From the NCBI GenBank assembly GCA_036725345.1, contig DAIMEJ010000001.1, positions 62,001 through 126,000 of the forward strand: a stretch of 64,000 bases of DNA. The letters are read 5' to 3'. The notes beneath the pieces were generated by a model that worked only from the letters and a program-made list of their open reading frames with translations, was not told the DNA's origin and did no database searches. Of this stretch, positions 52,249-61,199 are shown one piece after another. The DNA comes from JAPLJU01 sp036725345. GTDB taxonomy: Bacteria; Desulfobacterota; Syntrophia; Syntrophales; UBA2192. Positions within the stretch are counted from its first letter, which is position 1. Each line of letters opens with the position of its first letter. The position numbers and the translations under genes are program-made.

Positions 52249-52872
52249 ATGCCCCTATGGCTTGTCGTCATATTTCTGATCGTCGGCGGCCTGATCGCCG
52301 TCAAGATGCTGCACGCCATCGCCGTCGTTTCCGTGTTTCCCGTCACGCAGGGCGCGATGTTCACCTCGACGGCCCGGGTGAAGATCAGGACCGTCCTGGA
52401 CGCCGTGCCGATGAAACCCCCGGAGTTCTTCGTGGACCTCGGGTGCGGCGACGGTCGCGCGCTCAGGGAAACACAGAGGCGATACGGCGTGCGATGCCTC
52501 GGCTTCGAGATTAACCCGCTGGCTTATGCCCTGGCCCGGATCCGGTGCCTGGGATCCGCGAACATCCGCGTCCTCTGGCGCAACTTCTGGAAGGAGGACC
52601 TTCGCGATGCCGATGTTGTTTTCTGTTACCTTTTTCCCGACGTCATGCGGCGTCTCGCGGGCAAGCTCGAATCGGAACTCCGGCCGGGCGCCAGGGTCGT
52701 TTCGTGCAATTTCCCCCTGCCCCGGTGGCATCCCCTGGAGGTCCTGCACGCGGCATCAACCCTCCATAATGATCCCATTTACGTCTACCGGATCCCCGAA
52801 TCGTTACCCCGGCGGCTTTCAGAAGGGCTCAAACCGGGGAGGGAGGGTACAGCGCCCGGCCCGAAAGCATGA
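52249..52872 (+). CDS. Membrane-anchored SAM-dependent methyltransferase
   Basis: A 207-residue protein. It begins with one membrane segment (LWLVVIFLIVGGLIAV), then a methyltransferase domain with motif I FVDLGCGDGRALRE, an Asp/Glu-type motif II LGFEINPLAYALAR, and FWKEDLRDADVVFCYLFP. GGAGGGA precedes the ATG. Small methyltransferases with an anchor in deltaproteobacteria often act on lipids or quinones, but the substrate is not shown here. Confidence 0.8.
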   Translation: MPLWLVVIFLIVGGLIAVKMLHAIAVVSVFPVTQGAMFTSTARVKIRTVLDAVPMKPPEFFVDLGCGDGRALRETQRRYGVRCLGFEINPLAYALARIRCLGSANIRVLWRNFWKEDLRDADVVFCYLFPDVMRRLAGKLESELRPGARVVSCNFPLPRWHPLEVLHAASTLHNDPIYVYRIPESLPRRLSEGLKPGREGTAPGPKA

Positions 52873-52954
52873 AGTCGTGCCGCCTGAGGCCGGAAACCGC
52901 AGCGAGGGATTTTCCTGTTTTTCAGGGTTTTCAGCCGCCCGATCTTCCATCCTT

Positions 52955-53920
52955 TCACGGGAGCCACAGGTACATGAAGCGCACGCCGGGCGGGGCGAGA
53001 AACTCCCGGCCGTCGATAGATATCAGGTTGATCTGGGGGGATGCCGGGGCGGGGCCCGAGTAGATCGTGCTTTTATAGCTCTCGGGACGGTGGTACACGA
53101 TGACCGAGGCTTTCTCGAGACCCAGGTTTTTTTTCATGCCGTCAATAGTGTCGTCGAGATAACCGATCCGGTCGATCAGCCCCGCGCTCAGCGCCTGATC
53201 CGCCGTGTAGATACGGCCGTCGGCGAGTTTCTCGACCTCTCCACGCTGCAGCGTACGGCCTTCGACGATCACGTCCACAAAGCGCCCGTGGAGGGTGTGG
53301 ATGATGGCCTGCATGATCTTCTGCTCCTCAGGCGTACTGGCCCGGAACGGGGACAGGATGTCCTTTTTGTCCCCTGACTTGATGGTTTCCTGCTCGACAC
53401 CGATCTTCGACATCAGCCCCTGGACGTTGAATTTCATGGTCACCACGCCGATGCTTCCGGTGATGGTCGTCGGGTGTGAAACGATTTCATCTGCCGCCGT
53501 TGCCACGTAGTAGCCCCCCGAAGCCCCCACATCCATGAGACAGGCCGTGAGCCGTTGACGCGTCCTCATCTTGTGGGCAAGAAGCTCATGGTGGATGATG
53601 TCACTGGCCGTGACCGTCCCGCCCGGGGAGTTGATTCTGACTATGACCCCCTTGAGGTTCCGGTCCTTCTCCGCCTTCTTCAGGGCTTCCTTCAGTTCGT
53701 CGACCATGGAGGCCTCTTCACGGAAACCCAGGTTGCGCCTCTTCTCCTCGGAGATCACACCGGAGATGTCCAGCAGGAGAATCTTGTCCTTTCCCTCACC
53801 TTCGACGACACGTTCATGGAATTCCTCCGTCTCGGGCAACAGGGGGATGGTCACGATAGCGCACCCGTTCGTAACAAGGACGGACAACAAAATGGCCGGC
53901 AATAACCTGTTCAACCGCAT
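52955..53920 (-). CDS. sppA: Signal peptide peptidase SppA, lipoprotein type
   Basis: A 321-residue serine protease (S49). The signal ends in the lipobox VTNGC, so the enzyme is probably tethered to a membrane by a lipid and not by the usual helix. The catalytic Ser is in VGASGGYYVA and the general-base Lys in SGDKKDILSPF, with SPGGTVTAS as the oxyanion region. The size matches the short SppA form. It is divergent from the YtxH operon. Confidence 0.88.
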   Translation of the reverse strand: MRLNRLLPAILLSVLVTNGCAIVTIPLLPETEEFHERVVEGEGKDKILLLDISGVISEEKRRNLGFREEASMVDELKEALKKAEKDRNLKGVIVRINSPGGTVTASDIIHHELLAHKMRTRQRLTACLMDVGASGGYYVATAADEIVSHPTTITGSIGVVTMKFNVQGLMSKIGVEQETIKSGDKKDILSPFRASTPEEQKIMQAIIHTLHGRFVDVIVEGRTLQRGEVEKLADGRIYTADQALSAGLIDRIGYLDDTIDGMKKNLGLEKASVIVYHRPESYKSTIYSGPAPASPQINLISIDGREFLAPPGVRFMYLWLP

Positions 53921-54157
53921 GGGCGACCTCGCTTTCTATCCTTTCGGGACGGGGTGTAAACCCCCTGTGAAATGGCTGAAAGGCACGGCCCGCTTACGGA
54001 ATGCGGGGCAGGGGTATTCAGCGAGAGGGTTTATTCCGGGTCTTATGGATTGTATCCCTCTGCTTTTTTTTCCTGTCCCGCAAGAGCCTCGAGACATCCT
54101 TCTGCCTTCTCGAAATTTTTTCTCTCGACACAACCGGTTCCTCAGGGCAATTACGCG
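53921..54157. other. Divergent intergenic region
   Basis: No gene is seen in this stretch; the sppA promoter must lie here on the minus strand but no clear box pair is visible. Confidence 0.5.
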
Positions 54158-54186
54158 TTGACACGTAAATACAATACTTTTATAAT
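54158..54186 (+). promoter_or_regulatory. Consensus sigma-70 promoter of the YtxH operon
   Basis: TTGACA (54158-54163), 17 bp, TATAAT (54181-54186): a perfect consensus promoter, 51 bp before the first gene. Confidence 0.85.
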
Positions 54187-54236
54187 GATTTCAATAAGCG
54201 GCTGGACGAAAAAAAATCCCCCAAGGAGGTATCACG

Positions 54237-54515
54237 ATGTCGGAGCAAAGATGCGGTGACTGGTTGAAAGGCCTTTTGATCGGCAGCCTCGTGGGTGTCG
54301 TCGTGGGTCTTCTGTTCGCGCCCAAAAGCGGCAAGGAGCTGAGGGAGGACATCTCAGAAAAGGCGAAAGATCTCGCCGATAAGGTCAAAGACGAATACGA
54401 AGGCACCCTTGACAAAAGCAAGAAAGGGTTCGAATCGGTTATCAGCCGCCTGAAGGAACTGGAACTGAAGGCTGCCAGGAAGGCGGAGGAAATCGAGAAG
54501 AAAATCGCCGAGTAA
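54237..54515 (+). CDS. YtxH-domain membrane protein (copy 1)
   Basis: A 92-residue protein. Residues 7-30 form one membrane segment with the YtxH/Gas vesicle-like Gly-rich pattern (WLKGLLIGSLVGVVVGLLFAPKSGKELRE), followed by a long charged helix (KDLADKVKDEYEGTLDKSKKGFESVI). AAGGAGG precedes the ATG. YtxH proteins are linked to general stress responses, but their function is not known. Confidence 0.82.
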   Translation: MSEQRCGDWLKGLLIGSLVGVVVGLLFAPKSGKELREDISEKAKDLADKVKDEYEGTLDKSKKGFESVISRLKELELKAARKAEEIEKKIAE

Positions 54516-54570
54516 CCGTGCGCCCGGCCGTTTGGGCATAGACCGTTCACGAAGGGAGGGGAAACCGCAA

Positions 54571-55047
54571 ATGTCGTGGGAAGTCGGTTTTTTTGTGATC
54601 AGTTGCGCGGTTCTTCTCCTGGTCATTTTCGCCGTCCCGACCCTGGTGCAGATCCGGAAATCCGCCCGAAGCGCCGAGATCACGCTGGAGGCCGTCAACC
54701 GCGAGTTGCCCGCCATTCTTCAAGACCTGCACCGGATCACCACCCTGACGAACGAGGTCAGTCACAACGTCAGGTTCTTCGTCGAGGGGAAGGTGAACAG
54801 GACCGTTCACTTCAACCTCAAGGTGATGGAGAGCCTGGCGAAGCAATCCGGAAACTTGCTGGAGAATCTGCAGGATGGTGTCGGCCGCATTTCCGCGAGA
54901 CTCGATTCGTTTCGAGGGGATATGGCCGGCATCGAAGGGAAAGCGGAAAGGGAGCTGCAGGCAAAGCTTCTGACGGTTCTGAAGGTGTTTATTGTCCTGA
55001 TCAGAAGCGCGCGCGGTTCCCTGGAGGCCCTTCTTTCCAGGGGGTAA
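54571..55047 (+). CDS. DUF948-family membrane protein (copy 1)
   Basis: A 158-residue protein with a single N-terminal membrane segment and then a coiled coil, with the family core FAVPTLVQIRKSARSAEITLEAVNRELPAILQDLHRITTLTNEV. This matches DUF948. GGGAGGGG lies before the ATG at 54571, which fixes the start. It follows the YtxH gene by 55 nt. Confidence 0.8.
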   Translation: MSWEVGFFVISCAVLLLVIFAVPTLVQIRKSARSAEITLEAVNRELPAILQDLHRITTLTNEVSHNVRFFVEGKVNRTVHFNLKVMESLAKQSGNLLENLQDGVGRISARLDSFRGDMAGIEGKAERELQAKLLTVLKVFIVLIRSARGSLEALLSRG

Positions 55048-55141
55048 CGGTGCCCTGAGGCCCGGCGGCGAAAGGAGGGCCCCAGCGGCAGCCGACGGAC
55101 GAACCGCGTCCGGCCGGCATTTTCACTGGAGAGGTCCGGGA

Positions 55142-55429
55142 ATGAATGAGGAGAGACGGGGTTTTACCAAAGGGTTCCTCGTGGGAACGCTGGCAGGTGG
55201 GCTGATCGGGGCTCTGTTGGTTATCCTGTACGCGCCCGGGCGCGGTGAAGAGACCCGGGAGGAAATAGCGGCAAGGACGAGAAATATCGCCGATCGGTTC
55301 AGAAGCGAATGCCTCAAGGCCCTAGACAAACGCAGGGCATCTTACGAGAGCCGTATCGACCGGCTGAGTGAGCAGGGGTCCGGTATCATCGGAAAGATTG
55401 AGCGCCTGCTGAAAAAAGCGGGCGGTTGA
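55142..55429 (+). CDS. YtxH-domain membrane protein (copy 2)
   Basis: A 95-residue protein with the same plan as copy 1: FTKGFLVGTLAGGLIGALLVILYAPGRGEETREEI (membrane segment plus Ala-Pro-Gly loop) followed by a charged helix. It begins the second YtxH-DUF948 pair; the two pairs share domain order and spacing. Confidence 0.82.
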   Translation: MNEERRGFTKGFLVGTLAGGLIGALLVILYAPGRGEETREEIAARTRNIADRFRSECLKALDKRRASYESRIDRLSEQGSGIIGKIERLLKKAGG

Positions 55430-55476
55430 AATAAGTTTCCGGATTTTATTTTTGTATTCGTAAGGGGTTGTCCGGT

Positions 55477-55887
55477 ATGTCCTGGGGAGTCGGCCTGCTG
55501 GTCCTCGGCGTTGCATTGCTGCTTTTTACCTTTTTTGCCGTTCCGGTGCTGGTTCAGGTGAAACGAACGGCCCGAAAGGTCGAAATCACGCTCGGGCACG
55601 TCAACCGGGATCTTCCGGCGATCCTGGACAACCTTCATCATACCACCGACAATTTCCGCAGAACGACGGAGACCGTGCACGGCGTGTCGGCGGATGTGCG
55701 AAGCCTCGGTGAGGAGTTGCGAGGGGTAGGGGGTCAGATCTCGAGCCTGGATCGGCGGCTGCGGGACGGAATCGGAGCCCCTTCCCCGGTGGCCTTCGGC
55801 ATCATGAAAAAACCGGCCTTAATCGCCTTTGTCATCATCCGCATCCTTCGATTCCTTCGCGGACGGAGGAGGAGAAGGAGGAGATAG
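55477..55887 (+). CDS. DUF948-family membrane protein (copy 2)
   Basis: A 136-residue protein. The segment FAVPVLVQVKRTARKVEITLGHVNRDLPAILDNLHHTTDN shares the core of copy 1. The C-terminus has an extra membrane-like segment and ends in a run of arginines. The start at ATG 55477 has AAGGGG upstream. Confidence 0.8.
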   Translation: MSWGVGLLVLGVALLLFTFFAVPVLVQVKRTARKVEITLGHVNRDLPAILDNLHHTTDNFRRTTETVHGVSADVRSLGEELRGVGGQISSLDRRLRDGIGAPSPVAFGIMKKPALIAFVIIRILRFLRGRRRRRRR

Positions 55888-55913
55888 ACCCTGCCTTTTC
55901 TGAAGGATCCCGT

Positions 55914-56597
55914 CTAACGGTCCGGCTGCCTTCCTTTGATGTGTTCCTTGAGCCATCGTCCCACATGAAAATAACCGAAGAGGGCAATCACGGTCATGAT
56001 ACCGAGCATGGCGAAAAACACCAGGTCCTGGTGTGCCCGGACCGATGTTCCCTGAATGGAGAGGAGGATGGTCCCGAGCAGGCGGCCGCAGGAGGAGATG
56101 ACAAAGAAGTTGCCGGTTTTCATTTGGCTGAGGCCGAGGACGTAGCAAAGCGTGTCCTTGGGGAACCCCGGGATCAGAAAGAGAAGAAAGGAGATGAAAA
56201 GACCCTTGTGCTCCAGGAAAGAGTCGTATTTCCTGATGACCGAGGGTTTCACGAATCGTTCCACGAAGGGTCGGCCGAGGAGACGGGCAAGGTAAAAGGC
56301 CAGCATCGAACCGATGACGAGTCCGATGGTGGAATATAAGGATCCCATCGCGGCCCCGAACAGGTATCCCCCGACCAGCCCCGTGACGTCTCCGGGCAGC
56401 GGCGAAACCAGCACCTGGAGCACCTGCACCAGGATGAAGACGAAGACGGAATAAGGACCGAAAGAGGAGATGTAGTCCTGAAAGCGGCCCTGGTCGAGGA
56501 ATAGCCCATGGAGGTCGAAGTGAAACACCAGGAAAAACCCCATGGCGATCACGAGGGGAAGGACGATGAACCGCAGGATGGGTTTGATCCTTGGCAC
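55914..56597 (-). CDS. TVP38/TMEM64 (DedA-like) membrane protein
   Basis: A 227-residue protein with about five membrane segments and the family core GGYLFGAAMGSLYSTIGLVIGSMLAFYLARLLGRPFVERF, and FLIPGFPKDTLCYVLGLSQM. DedA-superfamily proteins act in lipid or ion homeostasis. The start is GTG 56597 with AGGA six bases upstream; the longer open frame has no ribosome site. It lies after a hairpin with T-run and two palindromes. Confidence 0.82.
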   Translation of the reverse strand: MPRIKPILRFIVLPLVIAMGFFLVFHFDLHGLFLDQGRFQDYISSFGPYSVFVFILVQVLQVLVSPLPGDVTGLVGGYLFGAAMGSLYSTIGLVIGSMLAFYLARLLGRPFVERFVKPSVIRKYDSFLEHKGLFISFLLFLIPGFPKDTLCYVLGLSQMKTGNFFVISSCGRLLGTILLSIQGTSVRAHQDLVFFAMLGIMTVIALFGYFHVGRWLKEHIKGRQPDR

Positions 56598-56608
56598 GGG
56601 GATTCCTA

Positions 56609-56639
56609 TAAAACAAGGCCCGGGAGCGGGTCCCCGGGC
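56609..56639 (-). terminator. Terminator- or attenuator-like hairpin before the TVP38 gene
   Basis: On the minus strand GCCCGGG and CCCGGGC form a 7-bp GC stem followed by CTTGTTTT. It lies 12 nt upstream of the TVP38 start and 156 nt past the nuclease gene. Confidence 0.5.
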
Positions 56640-56649
56640 TGATGAAGTC

Positions 56650-56686
56650 TTGCGAACCCTTCGCAAGCAACCTCCACGGAGGTTGC
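56650..56686. repeat. Two adjacent hairpins
   Basis: TTGCGAA/TTCGCAA around CCC (56650-56666) and GCAACCTCC/GGAGGTTGC around AC (56667-56686) lie directly next to each other in a 197-bp gap. Neither has a T-run, so they are likely RNA structure in the minus-strand transcript. Confidence 0.5.
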
Positions 56687-56794
56687 GGTTCCTTTGACAA
56701 TCCGATCGATGAATTTCCCTGTCACGGCGGGAGGAAAATACCACAGTCCCGGGTGATTCACAAAAGCTTTCTTGAACGCTGCACGCGGTTCTTC

Positions 56795-58324
56795 TCAATC
56801 AGTGGCCCTGCGTCCCGGCGCGGGGCTTCTCGCCTGGAGCCAGTCCTTGACGATCTTCGTCGCCCGGCAGTCATCCTCGTTGTAGTCGATGACGGCCTGC
56901 AACTTTTCCCGGTACCCCCCGGGGTTCTTCTGAAATCGAAGGTAGTAAGCGATGGCATCCAGCGCGTTGATGTCTTCATGCCTCCATCGGTAACCCAGGA
57001 AAAAGGCGACGTCTTTCAATCCGTTCGTGTAGGTTGGAAATACGAAGGCCGCCGTCGCCATCCGGTGAAGATCGATCATGAAGGGGAAGAGCGTCGCTTC
57101 CGCCTCGGCGGTCATTCCGTATCGGTCGGCGAGCTGCTTCATGTGCCACCGTTCGTAGTTGTGCCAGTGATAGACGGTGTAGTTTTTCTGCGACGCGAGG
57201 TGTGCCATGAAGGCTCTGAACATGGCCTCCTCGTCCTCCGGGTGCCAGGCCACAAAGGGTCTGTACTCCTCGATGCCCGCCGAGCAGGTCAGGACGCCGA
57301 TCAGGTAATCGACCTGCGTCAGATCCCCGTCGTCGCCGGGCTGGTCCGTTCCTTCGAGGTCCAGGAAGATTTCGACGGGTCTGGCCGGGAAGTCGAGGGC
57401 GGAAGGGTCCAGGAGCATGACTTCTCCTTTCTGGATCGCCTGCGCGGAACGAATGAGTTTCTTGGCCGTCCTCTCCCCGACACGCGGTATCGCTTTGAGG
57501 TCATGGAGGCGCGACGGCGAGAGGTCCCAGACCTTTCGGAAGCCCAGTGAGGCGAGTTTTTCCTTCAGCCTGGGCCCCACCTGGCTGACGAGGGAGATGT
57601 CCCTGCTTCTGAGCGCTGCGCCGTTGGTATGGGTTTTCCAGGGCCATTCGCCCGCGTTGTACGTCGGCGTGGGCACCTCCCGGCCGTCCAGGATCGCCTG
57701 CGTTCCCTGCAGGGCCTGCAAGAGTTCCTCTTCGTGATTTTTGAATTTATAGGCCCTTTCTTCAAAATCCCGGTTTATGATGAAGAACATTTCAGGAAGG
57801 CGTTTCTGAATCTTCGACAGGAGCCAGGTGTAGAAGGCGCCCTGGAGAATGTGTTCCGGCCGTATGTTCTTCGAGACCTTGATCTCCCCGACGACGTAAT
57901 GGTAGGGTCCGAAAACGGAGGCGTGATCCGTCCTCTTTGCCAGGAGGTCGAAACGGCCCTGCATGTTCCCGGGCAGGTAGAGCAGGGGAAGGCCGAAGAT
58001 CGCCTCGGCACCCCGTTCCATTTCATGGAGGAGGAGCCGAAAGCCCTCCGGGGCGTCCGTGTAGGGGATGCGTTTGACCCCGGGGAAGAGCCGCTCGAGG
58101 ACGGCCTTTTCGTGTTCAATACCCCTTTCCTGCAGAAGTTCCCGGTAGGGGTTGAGAGGGTCTTTCTCGGAGGCGGGAACGAATTTCTCGCAATAGATGC
58201 TGAATGGCGAACGGAAGTAAATGGACACGTTCTGGGCCGTGAGTTCGCCCCTGAAGGGTCCCGCCGTGCACGATCGATAAATGTCCGACGTCTTTGACAT
58301 CCATTCATCCTTGGCCACGGTCAT
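56795..58324 (-). CDS. TM0106-family RecB-like nuclease with RNase H-like domain
   Basis: A 509-residue protein. The N-terminal 190 residues are a PD-(D/E)XK nuclease (EIKVSKNIRPEHILQ with the Glu-x-Lys, and HEKAVLERLFPG, then GRFDLLA). The middle has a pair of HhH motifs (QVGPRLKEKLASLGFRKV and AIPRVGERTAKKLI). The C-terminus is a DEDD-like RNase H fold with IFLDLEGTD, YHWHNYER and YNEDDCRAT. It starts at ATG 58324, overlapping the stop of the upstream gene by four bases. Its biological role is unknown. Confidence 0.85.
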   Translation of the reverse strand: MTVAKDEWMSKTSDIYRSCTAGPFRGELTAQNVSIYFRSPFSIYCEKFVPASEKDPLNPYRELLQERGIEHEKAVLERLFPGVKRIPYTDAPEGFRLLLHEMERGAEAIFGLPLLYLPGNMQGRFDLLAKRTDHASVFGPYHYVVGEIKVSKNIRPEHILQGAFYTWLLSKIQKRLPEMFFIINRDFEERAYKFKNHEEELLQALQGTQAILDGREVPTPTYNAGEWPWKTHTNGAALRSRDISLVSQVGPRLKEKLASLGFRKVWDLSPSRLHDLKAIPRVGERTAKKLIRSAQAIQKGEVMLLDPSALDFPARPVEIFLDLEGTDQPGDDGDLTQVDYLIGVLTCSAGIEEYRPFVAWHPEDEEAMFRAFMAHLASQKNYTVYHWHNYERWHMKQLADRYGMTAEAEATLFPFMIDLHRMATAAFVFPTYTNGLKDVAFFLGYRWRHEDINALDAIAYYLRFQKNPGGYREKLQAVIDYNEDDCRATKIVKDWLQARSPAPGRRATD

Positions 58325-58995
58325 GCGGGGATCAGGTCGCAGAAGTAAAACCGTTCATCCCTGAGCCGTATGTCTCCTGCCTCGAAGGAAACGGGTTGCC
58401 TGAAAAGGGGGCCGTCAAAGACAAAGGTGTGAAACTCGCCGTTCTCGCCCGACGGGTCCACCCCTTCCGGCAGCTCGTCCAGGAAGGCGTGATCCAGGAT
58501 CCGCCCGACACAGGTCCGGTCCAGGCGGGTGGAATCCACGCAGGTAATCACGGCCCTGAAGCCTTCGTCGACGAATGACCGGACGAGCGCGGGGGAATCT
58601 TTGCCCCAGAGAGGGAAGAGACAGGACATGCCGATTTTCTTCATCTGACCCTCGCGGTACGTCCTGATGTCCTCGAGGAAAATGTCCCCGTAGACAACTT
58701 TTTGAATGCCCGAATCCCGAAGGGGCAGGAGGGCCTCCGTCATCAGGGACTCATAGGACTCGTTGGAACAGGGATAGGGGGTGAAGACCTCTGTCAGGCT
58801 GCAGCCGATGGCGGACGCCTGCCGTTCAATGAGGGGGCGTCGCACGCCGTGCATGCTGACCCGGTCAAAAGGCTTCGTCAGCGTGCAAAGGAGGGATTCT
58901 ATCTCGTAGCGGCCGGATGAATTTATTTCGTGAACGGAGAGGGCGCTGTCTTTGCCGCCGCTCCAGGCTACCAGTACTTTTTCCCGTCTTTCCAT
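58321..58995 (-). CDS. Dph6-like ATP-pyrophosphatase (diphthine--ammonia ligase fold)
   Basis: A 224-residue PP-loop ATPase. The signature is SGGKDSALSV near residue 14, the adenylation loop, with GDIFLEDIRTYREGQM and the end GENGEFHTFVFDGPLF, both marks of the Dph6/MJ0570-type family. In archaea and eukaryotes it finishes diphthamide on EF-2; bacteria lack that target. Overlapping ATGA couples it to the downstream nuclease. AAGGAGG precedes the ATG 58995. Confidence 0.85.
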   Translation of the reverse strand: MERREKVLVAWSGGKDSALSVHEINSSGRYEIESLLCTLTKPFDRVSMHGVRRPLIERQASAIGCSLTEVFTPYPCSNESYESLMTEALLPLRDSGIQKVVYGDIFLEDIRTYREGQMKKIGMSCLFPLWGKDSPALVRSFVDEGFRAVITCVDSTRLDRTCVGRILDHAFLDELPEGVDPSGENGEFHTFVFDGPLFRQPVSFEAGDIRLRDERFYFCDLIPA

Positions 58996-59031
58996 GACGG
59001 CACCTCCTTGAGACATGCCGTATGATCTACA

Positions 59032-59631
59032 TCAGAACTCCATCGAAAGTGAAAGGAGGTCCCGCCTGAGCCGGGACGAGTTCTCGAAGAGAATTGCGGC
59101 CATTCCCGTTTGAGCCGCTCCGCTCACATTTTCTGGAGAGTCGTCGATGAAGGCCACCGTCTCCGCCCGCATATCGAGCCGGTCGAGCATTGTCAGGTAG
59201 ATGGTCCGGTCCGGTTTGCTGACGCCTTCCACGCAGGAGAATACCGCTTCGTCAAACATGGGGTATCGCTTTTCGCGGAAAAACCTGACGCTTGAAGCCT
59301 CCGTGTTGGACAGGAGGGCTGTTTTGTAGCCCCGCCGGTGAAGCCCAGAGGCCAGCGCAAAAACGTCCTCCCTCTCCCTGTAGGATGCCCGAAAAGACTC
59401 ATCGAGAAGGGAGGACGTGCGCGGGTGGTCGATGCCGAGTTCTCCGCAGACATGACTCCAGAACACATCTTCAGAAATGCGACCGTCCTGGAGGGCGAGC
59501 TTGTGCCGCTGGTAAGAAGGCCGCAGCTTGTCGGGATTCACGCGGAGCGTCAGCGCCGCAAACCTGATCATCTCTTCGACGGGATTGTCGATAAGGACCC
59601 CGCCCCAATCAAAAACGACGGCTTTGATCAT
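59032..59631 (-). CDS. HAD-family hydrolase
   Basis: A 199-residue HAD phosphatase. Motif I VFDWGGVLID lacks the second Asp of the usual DxDx(T/V) form (DWG), as in some phosphoglycolate- or epoxide-hydrolase-like members; motif II is LLSNTEAS, Lys is in GVSKPDR, and motif IV is AFIDDSPENV. CAGGAG precedes the ATG, and a 7-bp hairpin (59639-59657) sits over this site and could limit its use. Confidence 0.82.
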   Translation of the reverse strand: MIKAVVFDWGGVLIDNPVEEMIRFAALTLRVNPDKLRPSYQRHKLALQDGRISEDVFWSHVCGELGIDHPRTSSLLDESFRASYREREDVFALASGLHRRGYKTALLSNTEASSVRFFREKRYPMFDEAVFSCVEGVSKPDRTIYLTMLDRLDMRAETVAFIDDSPENVSGAAQTGMAAILFENSSRLRRDLLSLSMEF

Positions 59632-59920
59632 GATACTCCTGCTCCGTACGGGAGCAGACCCGTAAAATACGTTAAATAAGGAAAAGCTTATGAATCATGA
59701 GACGTTTGCCCTTCTTTGGACCTATATAACGGTCTTTTTTCCCCCTGTCAAAAAAGAAAAAAACGATGGCTCCCTGACCTCCCGCCCGGAGGAACTAGCG
59801 GGATATCTGCGACAGGGTCGATATCAGGAAAGATCAATGATGTTGAATAATTTATCTTGAATGTTGCTTTTTTTTTAGTTAGAAAAAAACATTACACATG
59901 AAGCCAATCCGGTACAACCC

Positions 59921-61027
59921 ATGCCTAAGCCACCCACAATAGGCCTTGCCCTGGGAAGCGGTTCCGCCCGCGGTATATCCCACATCGGCGTCATCCGCGG
60001 TCTGCAGGAGGCAAAAATCAACATCGACGTCGTCTGCGGGTCGTCCATCGGTTCCCTCGTCGGCGGCGCCTTCGCCGCGGGGAAGTTGGACATCATGGAG
60101 GAAATCCTCCGGAAACTGTCCTGGTCGGAGTTTCTTCAGTTTATGGAACTCCCTCTCCCCCGTTCCGGATTGATTGAAGGCGACAAGGTCGCGGCGTACA
60201 TGCGGGAAAGACTAGGAGACATGAACATCGAGGACCTCCTGATTCCGTACGGGGCCGTGGCAACGGACCTCACGTCAGGGCAGGAGGTGTGGCTTCAGAA
60301 GGGTTCCCTCATCGACGCCGTCCGGGCGAGCATCTCCATGCCCGGGATGTTCACGCCTGCCAAGCGGGAAAGCATGCTGCTCGCTGACGGCGGCCTTGTC
60401 AACCCCGTCCCCGTCTCACTCTGCCGGGCCCTGGGCGCGAAGATCGTCATCGGCGTCAATCCCAACACCGATGTGAGGGTCCGCTACGAGGAGAAGATTG
60501 ATTCAGACCGGGATGCCAAGGCGCAGACCGCAGCCCCGGAAGAGGTCGAAGATGAAAAATCCGGTCTCAAGATGAGGGATCTCTTTTTTGCCGGTCTGAC
60601 CCTCTACGTGACAAACCGGATCCGAAGCAAGAAGGACGCACTTCTGTCGCATTTCAGCGGGAAGGAAACCGAGGTCGTCGAGAGTTCCGGCATGAGAGAC
60701 CAGCTCACGAGTTACATGTCGGAGTACATCAATTCGACGATGAAACAGGGCAAATCCCTCGCCCTCGGCCGGCTGATGAAAGAGGGGGTCATGACGGAGC
60801 CCTCCTTCTTTGAGGTCATCCTGGCTTCCATCAATTTGATGGCCGACCGCATCTACAAGCAGAGACTGGCGGGTGATCCCCCCGACATCATGATCCTCCC
60901 CCACGCATCCCAGGTGGGGCCCCTGGAGTTTCACCGTGCCGACGAAATCATCGACGCCGGCCGGCGGGCCGTCCAGATGATGCTGCCCATGCTCAAGGAC
61001 CTCATCGGGTACGTCATTTCTGTCTGA
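59921..61027 (+). CDS. Patatin-like phospholipase (RssA type)
   Basis: A 368-residue lipase. Seen are GSGSARGISHIGVIRGL (oxyanion), GSSIGSLVGGAFAAG with the nucleophile Ser, and ADGGLVNPVPVSLC with the catalytic Asp. A C-terminal region of 160 residues (SGLKMRDLFFAGLTLYVTNRI) is longer than in RssA. It lies in a single-gene unit; 289 bp upstream contain no gene. Confidence 0.88.
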   Translation: MPKPPTIGLALGSGSARGISHIGVIRGLQEAKINIDVVCGSSIGSLVGGAFAAGKLDIMEEILRKLSWSEFLQFMELPLPRSGLIEGDKVAAYMRERLGDMNIEDLLIPYGAVATDLTSGQEVWLQKGSLIDAVRASISMPGMFTPAKRESMLLADGGLVNPVPVSLCRALGAKIVIGVNPNTDVRVRYEEKIDSDRDAKAQTAAPEEVEDEKSGLKMRDLFFAGLTLYVTNRIRSKKDALLSHFSGKETEVVESSGMRDQLTSYMSEYINSTMKQGKSLALGRLMKEGVMTEPSFFEVILASINLMADRIYKQRLAGDPPDIMILPHASQVGPLEFHRADEIIDAGRRAVQMMLPMLKDLIGYVISV

Positions 61028-61117
61028 ATCGTGTTTCTCCCCCAAGACCCCCGGCGGTCCACGTGCGGGCCGCCTGCCGGTCAACCTTTTGCCTTGACAA
61101 ATGAAGTCTTTTTGACG

Positions 61118-61179
61118 TAAATGAATTTTAATTCACAGTAATGATTAGTAATTATAATAAATAGAATTAAATTCATTTA
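61118..61179. promoter_or_regulatory. Long inverted repeat upstream of tetR
   Basis: A 17-base arm at 61118-61134 pairs with a 16-base arm at 61164-61179 (one base shorter), 29 bp apart; the sequence is AT-rich (core GAATT/AATTC). It ends 20 bp before the TetR gene and is probably its operator. Confidence 0.65.
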
Positions 61180-61199
61180 TTTGAATGGAGATTCAATAT

